NCBI GenBank assembly: GCA_019311115.1
Contig: JAFDDB010000010.1
Coordinates: 1 to 43,297 of the forward strand
Reading direction: 5' to 3'
Origin: Deltaproteobacteria bacterium
GTDB lineage: Bacteria > Myxococcota_A > UBA9160 > SZUA-336
DNA length: 43,297 bases
This document shows positions 38,736 to 43,297 of this stretch, piece after piece. How positions within the stretch are numbered: the first letter of the stretch is position 1; the number at the start of each line of letters is the position of its first letter. The translations under genes were made by a program, and so were the position numbers. Under the pieces are notes generated by a model that did not search any database, had not been told where the DNA came from, and worked only from the letters and a program-made list of their open reading frames with translations.

Positions 38736-39944
38736 GTGTCCGAGACCGACCCCCGCGACTCCCGCGACCCGATGGCGGGGGTCTTCGTGCTCGACTTCTC
38801 GCAGGTGCTGGCCGGCCCCTACGTGGGCCGCCTGATGGCGGACCTGGGCGCGGACGTGGTCAAGGTGGAGGCGCCCGCCGGCGACGTCATCCGGGTGATC
38901 GCGCCCAAGCGCGACCGCGGCATGTCGGGCCTCTACACCTTCGTGAACGTGGGCAAGCGCAACATCTGCCTGGACCTGGCCAAGCCCGAGGGCCTGGCCC
39001 TCGCGCACGGACTGATCGAGCGCGCGGACGTGGTGATCGAGAACTTCCGTCCCGGCGTCGCGGACCGACTCGGCATCGGATGGAGCGACGTGCACGCGCG
39101 CAACCCGCGCGCCGTCATGGTCTCGATCTCGGGCTTTGGCGCGGACTCGCCGCTGGGCGACCGGGGAGCGTTCGCGCCGTCGATCCACGCGGTGACGGGC
39201 CTGCTCGAGTACCACGCGCGCAAGACGCAGAACCCCGTTCAGCCGCTGGCCGACGCGCGCGCCGACCTGACCACGGCGCTTCACGCCACGGTCGCGGTGC
39301 TCGCCGCGCTGCGCGGGGCCGAGCGGACGGGGCGCGGACAGCACATCGACCTGGCCATGTACGACGCGGTGCTCGCCTGCTACGAGGGCGTTCCCTTCGA
39401 ACTGCTCGACCCGCCCGAGGAGCGCTACGACACCGACCCCTTCGACGCGGGAGACAACGGCTGGGTGGTCGTCGCCGGTCCGCTCCAGCACGTGTGGGCG
39501 GTGGCGCGCGAGCGCTTCGGACTCGACGACCCCGCGCCGCGCGACGCCGACATCCCCACCAAGGCGCGGCTTCGCCACGCGGCGCTCGAGACCTGGATGC
39601 GCACCCTGAACGGACGCGATGGCGTGATCTCGACGCTCGAAGGGGTGGGACTCGCGTGCGCGCCGGTCTGCTCGCTACGAGAGGCGCTCACCGGCGACTT
39701 CGCGGTCGAGCGCGGCCTGCTCGTCGACGTGGACGACCGCAGCGGCGGCGTGCGGCAGGTCGTGCGGTCGCCCTGGCGCTTCTCGGACTCCGACTCGCAC
39801 GTGCGCGGCCCCGCGCCACGCCGCGGTGAGCACAACGACGCGGTGCTGCGCGAGCGGCTCGGGCTCGACGACGCGCGGCTGGCGAAGCTGCGCGACGCGG
39901 GCGTGGTTCAGGCGGCGTCCGCGGCCGACGCCGACGAAGCCTGA
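38736..39944 (+). CDS. CaiB/BaiF family (type III) CoA-transferase
   Basis: A 402-residue CoA-transferase. It begins (after a short polar leader) with VFVLDFSQVLAGPYVGRLMADLGADVVKVEAP, the family N-terminus. IENFRPGVADRLGIG is near 101-115 and the catalytic Asp is probably Asp177 (DARADLTTALH), where formyl-CoA transferase carries its Asp169 nucleophile. It moves CoA between an acyl-CoA and a free acid, or may be a racemase (alpha-methylacyl-CoA racemase is a relative). The start is GTG at 38736; an ATG at 38772 is an alternative. The C-terminal Ala-rich tail is encoded in a quasi-palindrome that overlaps the convergent MFS gene by 37 bases. Confidence 0.87.
   Translation: MSETDPRDSRDPMAGVFVLDFSQVLAGPYVGRLMADLGADVVKVEAPAGDVIRVIAPKRDRGMSGLYTFVNVGKRNICLDLAKPEGLALAHGLIERADVVIENFRPGVADRLGIGWSDVHARNPRAVMVSISGFGADSPLGDRGAFAPSIHAVTGLLEYHARKTQNPVQPLADARADLTTALHATVAVLAALRGAERTGRGQHIDLAMYDAVLACYEGVPFELLDPPEERYDTDPFDAGDNGWVVVAGPLQHVWAVARERFGLDDPAPRDADIPTKARLRHAALETWMRTLNGRDGVISTLEGVGLACAPVCSLREALTGDFAVERGLLVDVDDRSGGVRQVVRSPWRFSDSDSHVRGPAPRRGEHNDAVLRERLGLDDARLAKLRDAGVVQAASAADADEA
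39908..39944. terminator. Overlapping quasi-palindromic gene ends (CaiB and MFS)
   Basis: TCAGGC (39908-39913) and GCCTGA (39939-39944) are exact inverted repeats, with an inner CGTC/GACG pair after a two-base mismatch. Each arm holds one stop codon. The 37 bases encode Q-A-A-S-A-A-D-A-D-E-A on the plus strand and Q-A-S-S-A-S-A-A-D-A-A on the minus strand. It may act as a bidirectional terminator, but no T-run follows. Confidence 0.5.
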
Positions 39945-41104
39945 GCGGGAAAGCGCGACAGCGCCACCCACACCGCGACCGCGACCAGCGCTCCCGCCAG
40001 CAGGTAGGGAATCACGGTTCCCGTCGCCTGGTAGAGACCGGTGAAGACGAGCGGGCCCGCGACGCGTCCCAGCGACTGGGCGCTCGCGTTGAGCCCCTGC
40101 GCCTCGCCCTGGATCTGCTCCGCCTCGCGGCTCAGCTCCGCCGTGAAGGTCGGCAACTGGAGCGCCGAGCCGGTCGCCAGCACGAGCACCGTCACGACCA
40201 GCACGGACCAGCCGCCGGGGATAGCGAGGCCCGCGACGCCGACGCCGGCCAGGATCGTTCCGCAGAGCATGATCGAGCGGTCCGAGTAGCGTCGCGTCAG
40301 CACGCGGATCCCGCCGCCCTGGATGGCGGCCGCGGCCAGGCCGGCGCTCATCAGCAGCATGCCCACGTCTCGCACGTCTCCCTGCAGCCGGTCCGCCGCG
40401 AGGAATGCGATCGTCCCCTCGAGCCCCATGCGCGAGGTCTGCATCAGGAAGCTGAAGGTCAGGAACGGCGCGAGACCCGTGGCCATGTTCCACCGCGTCA
40501 TGCCCTGCGCGGCGAGCTCGCGGCGGCGGGCGTCGGCGGTCTGCCGCAGCGCCGGCGTCAGGCTCTCGGGCAGCAGCGCCGCGACCGCGATCAGCGACGC
40601 CAGGCCGATGCCCGACGCCAGGAAGAAGGGGGCGCGGAAGCCGAACTTCCACGCGACGAACGCGCCGAGAGCCGGGCCCACGACCACGCCGAGCCCGAAC
40701 GAAGCGCCGACCATCCCGATGGCGCGCGAGCGGTTGCTGGCGTCGGAGCTGTCCGCCGCGTAGGCCATGACCGCTGGCATGGCCGCAGCGGCGAGTACGC
40801 CTCCGAGCACGCGCGCCGAGAGCAGCTCGGCGAAGGTCGTGCCGAGCGCGAAGAGCCCGAACGCCAGCGAAAACCCCGCCAGGCCGATCAGGATCGCGGG
40901 CTTGCGGCCGTAGCGATCGGAGAACCGGCCCCAGAACGGCGCGGCGATGAAGGACGCCAGGGCGTAGCAGCCGATCAGCAGGCCGGCCTCGAAGTCGCCG
41001 AGACCGAGCTCGCGCGTGAAGAAGCCCAGTACCGGGAAGAGCACACCCAGCCCGAGCATGAGCAGGAAACCGGTCGCGCTCACCAACAGCAGCGGACGGC
41101 TCAA
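39908..41104 (-). CDS. MFS transporter, 12-helix exporter type
   Basis: A 398-residue MFS protein. Motif A is visible as FWGRFSDRYGRKPAILIG near 53-70, and ARVLGGVLAAAAMPAVMAYAADSS near 90-115 with SRAIGMVGASFGLGVVVGPALG near 120-141 (motif C, typical of drug/proton antiporters) suggest an exporter of the TetA/multidrug type. The substrate is unknown. The open frame extends to 41227, but the TTG at 41104 is the best start: GAGGT lies seven bases before it and a TAGACA-17-TAGCAT promoter is correctly placed. It diverges from the zinc alcohol dehydrogenase across a 158-bp regulatory region. Its 3-prime end overlaps the CaiB gene. Confidence 0.82.
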   Translation of the reverse strand: MSRPLLLVSATGFLLMLGLGVLFPVLGFFTRELGLGDFEAGLLIGCYALASFIAAPFWGRFSDRYGRKPAILIGLAGFSLAFGLFALGTTFAELLSARVLGGVLAAAAMPAVMAYAADSSDASNRSRAIGMVGASFGLGVVVGPALGAFVAWKFGFRAPFFLASGIGLASLIAVAALLPESLTPALRQTADARRRELAAQGMTRWNMATGLAPFLTFSFLMQTSRMGLEGTIAFLAADRLQGDVRDVGMLLMSAGLAAAAIQGGGIRVLTRRYSDRSIMLCGTILAGVGVAGLAIPGGWSVLVVTVLVLATGSALQLPTFTAELSREAEQIQGEAQGLNASAQSLGRVAGPLVFTGLYQATGTVIPYLLAGALVAVAVWVALSRFPAQASSASAADAA

Positions 41105-41127
41105 CGGCGGGACCTCATGGGGGCCGG

Positions 41128-41156
41128 ATGCTAGAGAGCCCCTCCCCGCTTGTCTA
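41128..41156 (-). promoter_or_regulatory. Sigma-70-type promoter of the MFS gene
   Basis: Minus strand TAGACA (plus-strand TGTCTA, 41151-41156), 17 bases, then TAGCAT (plus-strand ATGCTA, 41128-41133). The predicted leader of about 17 bases carries GAGGT before the TTG at 41104. The -35 overlaps the first operator-like repeat. Confidence 0.55.
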
Positions 41157-41188
41157 CAGCTCGCCCGCCTTTCTACACCTCGCCCTGG
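41151..41188. repeat. Operator-like imperfect direct repeat between divergent promoters
   Basis: TCTACAGCTCGCCC (41153-41166) recurs as TCTACACCTCGCCC (41172-41185), 13 of 14 bases identical at a 19-bp period. The left copy overlaps the -35 of the MFS promoter and the right copy ends 13 bases before the -35 of the alcohol dehydrogenase promoter. Direct repeats in this position suggest a regulator site. Confidence 0.5.
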
Positions 41189-41198
41189 CCATACCGCG

Positions 41199-41228
41199 TT
41201 GACCCGGCCACGGGACCGCGTCCACAAT
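41199..41228 (+). promoter_or_regulatory. Sigma-70-type promoter of the zinc alcohol dehydrogenase
   Basis: TTGACC (41199-41204), 18 bases, then CACAAT (41223-41228). Both are five-of-six matches with acceptable spacing. Initiation near 41235 would give a leader of about 28 bases with GGAGGA before the ATG at 41263. Confidence 0.6.
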
Positions 41229-41262
41229 GTGCGCCCGAAGACGACGAACCCCGGAGGAAGCC

Positions 41263-42345
41263 ATGAAAGCCGCAGTGCTGCGAGAGGTGAAGAAGCCCCT
41301 CACGATCGAAGACGTCCAGATCAGCAAGCCCGGACCGCACGAGGTGCTGATGCGCACGGTCGCCGCTGGCGTCTGCCACAGCGACGTGCACTTCCAGCAG
41401 GGCTCGTACATGTACCCGATGCCGGCGGTTCTCGGACACGAGGCCGCGGGCGTCGTCGAAGAGGTCGGCTCCGAGGTGAGCTACGTGCAGCCCGGCGACC
41501 ACGTGATCAGCTGCCTCTCCGTGTTCTGTGGCGAGTGCGCCTACTGCGTCTCCGGGCGCCCGGCCCTCTGCGCCAAGGTCACGACGCGGCGCGGACCGAC
41601 GGATCCGCCGCGGCTCTCGCAGGACGGAGACGTCGTCCACCAGTTCCTCGACCTGTCCGCCTACGCCGAGCAGATGCTCGTGCACGAGCACGCGATCGTA
41701 AAGATCCGCGACGACATGCCGCTCGACCGCGCGTGCCTGATCGGCTGCGGCGTCACGACCGGACTCGGCGCGGTCTTCAACACCGCGGCGATCGAGCCCG
41801 GCACGACCGTCGCCGTCATCGGCGCGGGCGGAGTCGGCCTGGCCGCCATCCAGGGCGCCGCGATCGCCGGCGCCGGCCGCGTGATCGCGATCGACATGAA
41901 CGAGCAGAAGCTCGAGCTGGCGCGGTCCCTCGGCGCCACCGACGGCATCAACGCGTCGGAGGGCAATCCCGTCGAGCAGGTCCAGCAACTCACCGAGGGC
42001 GGGGTCGACTACTCGTTCGAGGCGATCGGCTTGAAGCAGACCACCGAGCAGGCCTGGCAGATGCTGAAGAACGGCGGCACCGCCACCGTGATCGGGATGA
42101 TCCCGATCGGCACCATGATCGAGCTGCACGGCGTCGACTTCCTGTTCGAGAAGAAGATCCAGGGCTCGAACATGGGCTCCAACCGCTTCCGCGTCGACAT
42201 GCCGCGCTACGTGGACTTCTACCTGAACGGCAAGCTGAACCTCGACGACATGGTCTCGCAGCGCATCAAGCTGGCAGACGTGAACGACGCATTCGAGGCG
42301 ATGCAGCGCGGCGAGGTCGCGCGCAGCGTCATCATGTTCGACTAG
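41263..42345 (+). CDS. Zinc-containing medium-chain alcohol dehydrogenase
   Basis: A 360-residue MDR enzyme oxidising an alcohol with NAD(P)+. Catalytic-zinc ligands are in GVCHSDVH (Cys), LGHEAAGVVEEVG (His-Glu) and IGCGVTTG (Cys). The structural zinc has the four-Cys run CGECAYCVSGRPALC. The Rossmann motif VIGAGGVGLAAIQGA is near 183-197, ending in Asp of IAIDMNEQK (NAD+ preference). The 30-residue insert after the structural zinc and the closing NRFRVDMPRYVDFYLNGKLNLD match class III-like bacterial ADHs. The ATG at 41263 has GGAGG five bases upstream; an in-frame ATG at 41227 would add 12 residues and lacks support. It diverges from the MFS exporter under a shared control region. Confidence 0.9.
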   Translation: MKAAVLREVKKPLTIEDVQISKPGPHEVLMRTVAAGVCHSDVHFQQGSYMYPMPAVLGHEAAGVVEEVGSEVSYVQPGDHVISCLSVFCGECAYCVSGRPALCAKVTTRRGPTDPPRLSQDGDVVHQFLDLSAYAEQMLVHEHAIVKIRDDMPLDRACLIGCGVTTGLGAVFNTAAIEPGTTVAVIGAGGVGLAAIQGAAIAGAGRVIAIDMNEQKLELARSLGATDGINASEGNPVEQVQQLTEGGVDYSFEAIGLKQTTEQAWQMLKNGGTATVIGMIPIGTMIELHGVDFLFEKKIQGSNMGSNRFRVDMPRYVDFYLNGKLNLDDMVSQRIKLADVNDAFEAMQRGEVARSVIMFD

Positions 42346-43297
42346 CGCCCGAGAGCGAAGCGGAGCGCCGCCTCGAGGCCCGGTAGCTCGAAGCGGAAGC
42401 CCGAGTCCAGCAGGCGGGCCGGTGCGACGGACTGGCTCGCGAGAAGCAACTGTTCGCCCATCTCGCCGAGCGCCATGCGCACGAGCGCCGCCGGCAGCGG
42501 CAGGCGGGTCGGCCGGTGCAGCACCCGGCCGAGTACGCGGCCGAACTCGGCGTTCGAGACCGGCTCCGGCGACGTCGCGTTGACGGGCCCGCGAAGCGTG
42601 TCGCACGTCAGGCAGTGGTGGATCGCGCCGATGGCGTCGTCCGCCGCGATCCAGCTCATGGACTGTGCGCCACTCCCGACCGGACCGCCGAGCCCGGCAC
42701 GGAACGGCGGCAGCAGGCGAGCGAGCGCTCCGCCTCGAGGCGTGAGCACGATGCCGGTGCGCAGGTGCACCACCCGCACGCCCGCGTCCTCGAGTGGAAG
42801 AGTGGCGGCCTCCCAGGCGCGGCAGACCTGCGCCAGGAAGCCCTCGCCCGCCGCGGCGCTCTCGTCGACCACGCGACCGCCCGTGTCTCCATAGAAGCCG
42901 ATGGCCGACGACGAGACCAGCACGCGCGGTGGGCGCGACAGCGAGGCCAGTGTCTTCGCCAGCAGCCCGGTACCCACGCTTCGGCTCTCGAGGATGTGGC
43001 GGCGGTACTCCCGGGTCCAGCGCCCGGCGATGTTCGCGCCCGCCAAGTGCACGACGGCGTCCACGCCCTCGAGGGAAGCGGCGTCGATCTCTCCGCGCGC
43101 GGGGTCCCAGAAGATCTCACCCCTGTCCGAAGCCGCGGGCCGGCGCACGAGCCGCTCCACGCGGTGCCCTCCGCTCGCCAGGAAGGAACACAGCGCCGCA
43201 CCGATCAGTCCCGACGCACCGGTGATCGCGATGCGCATCGATCCGCTCGAAGCGGCGCTCGCGTGGCGCGCGAGGTCGCGCTCGAGCCGCGTCTCGC
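42342..43297 (-). CDS. TIGR01777-type NAD-dependent epimerase, probable C-terminal half of an SRPBCC-epimerase fusion (cut by window end)
   Basis: An ATG at 43238 would give 298 residues of a TIGR01777/SDR39U1 epimerase: ITGASGLIGAALCSFLASGGH (NAD(P) loop), WDPARGEIDAASLEGVDAVVHLAG, ILESRSVGTGLLAKTLA, VSSSAIGFYGDTG with the catalytic Ser/Tyr region, and C-terminal VNATSPEPVSNAEFGRVLGR. The frame stays open past that ATG to the window end. The 19 complete codons just before it read E-T-R-L-E-R-D-L-A-R-H-A-S-A-A-S-S-G-S. That resembles the linker of known proteins where an SRPBCC domain is fused ahead of this epimerase, so the gene is probably partial and starts beyond 43297. It ends in a CTAG shared with the alcohol dehydrogenase stop. 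Substrate unknown. Confidence 0.8.
   Translation of the reverse strand, partial: ETRLERDLARHASAASSGSMRIAITGASGLIGAALCSFLASGGHRVERLVRRPAASDRGEIFWDPARGEIDAASLEGVDAVVHLAGANIAGRWTREYRRHILESRSVGTGLLAKTLASLSRPPRVLVSSSAIGFYGDTGGRVVDESAAAGEGFLAQVCRAWEAATLPLEDAGVRVVHLRTGIVLTPRGGALARLLPPFRAGLGGPVGSGAQSMSWIAADDAIGAIHHCLTCDTLRGPVNATSPEPVSNAEFGRVLGRVLHRPTRLPLPAALVRMALGEMGEQLLLASQSVAPARLLDSGFRFELPGLEAALRFALGR

Noticed and set aside
41227..41262. Twelve-residue N-terminal extension of the alcohol dehydrogenase from the ATG at 41227
   Set aside because: That ATG lies inside the predicted -10/initiation region, while GGAGG is correctly placed before the ATG at 41263.
1..43297. tRNA, rRNA, CRISPR, prophage, transposase, toxin-antitoxin or defence genes
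   Set aside because: I looked for cloverleaf-like palindromes, repeat-spacer arrays and characteristic motifs (DDE, HEPN, restriction or Cas domains) and found none.

Overview
The window is G+C-rich (about 70% by eye), tightly packed bacterial chromosome with 39 protein genes and almost no spacer. I see no rRNA, tRNA, CRISPR array, insertion sequence, phage gene or replication origin. Several lipoproteins, a LolA-like carrier, a BamE-like protein and an RND/MMPL exporter indicate a two-membrane (Gram-negative) cell. Two F420/flavin luciferase-like oxidoreductases, crotonases, a CaiB/BaiF CoA-transferase, an acyl-CoA synthetase and an ADP-forming acyl-CoA synthetase pair suggest a lipid- or acyl-CoA-degrading aerobe. 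A myxobacterial/deltaproteobacterial-type lineage would fit, but that is inference; no marker gene here settles it.

Layout. 1-1871: a membrane protein and a von Willebrand A-type lipoprotein, overlapping and co-directional. 1868-3579: a sodium:solute symporter with its small membrane partner. 3669-8202: a luciferase-like oxidoreductase, a type I sulfatase, an amidase and an AhpD-like protein. 8210-10731: a leftward operon with a START/SRPBCC-Rieske protein and two atypical crotonases. 10816-16616: rightward genes for a LolA-like periplasmic protein, an MMPL exporter ending in a cyclic-nucleotide-binding domain, and a split acyl-CoA synthetase. 16627-22516: a leftward operon glpD / alkyl-DHAP-synthase-like / glpK / GNAT, then a lipoprotein. 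22562-29367: rightward genes for an M1 aminopeptidase, pterin carbinolamine dehydratase, a queuosine-salvage protein and the three-subunit proton-translocating transhydrogenase pntAA-pntAB-pntB. 29369-35889: a TPR lipoprotein, a GPH-type transporter, an M18 aminopeptidase, an acyl-CoA synthetase, a BamE-like lipoprotein and a DsbA/HCCA-isomerase-like protein. 35942-39944: a serine hydrolase, YqgE, an F420-type oxidoreductase and a CaiB CoA-transferase. 39908-43297: an MFS exporter, a divergent zinc alcohol dehydrogenase, and a TIGR01777-type epimerase that reads off the right edge and is probably the C-terminal half of an SRPBCC-epimerase fusion.

How the genes could work together. GlpK and GlpD make glycerol 3-phosphate and dihydroxyacetone phosphate. 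The gene between them most resembles alkyl-DHAP synthase, so this operon may feed ether-lipid synthesis. The crotonases, CaiB, acyl-CoA synthetases and luciferase-like enzymes could serve degradation of fatty, steroid-like or aromatic acids.

Two architectural themes recur. Many first genes have a TANNNT-type -10 box ending only 5-10 bases before the start codon and no Shine-Dalgarno, which suggests leaderless mRNAs. Convergent gene ends are built on palindromes: three pairs share a CTAG in which both stop codons overlap, and two more carry both stop codons in the two arms of an inverted repeat.
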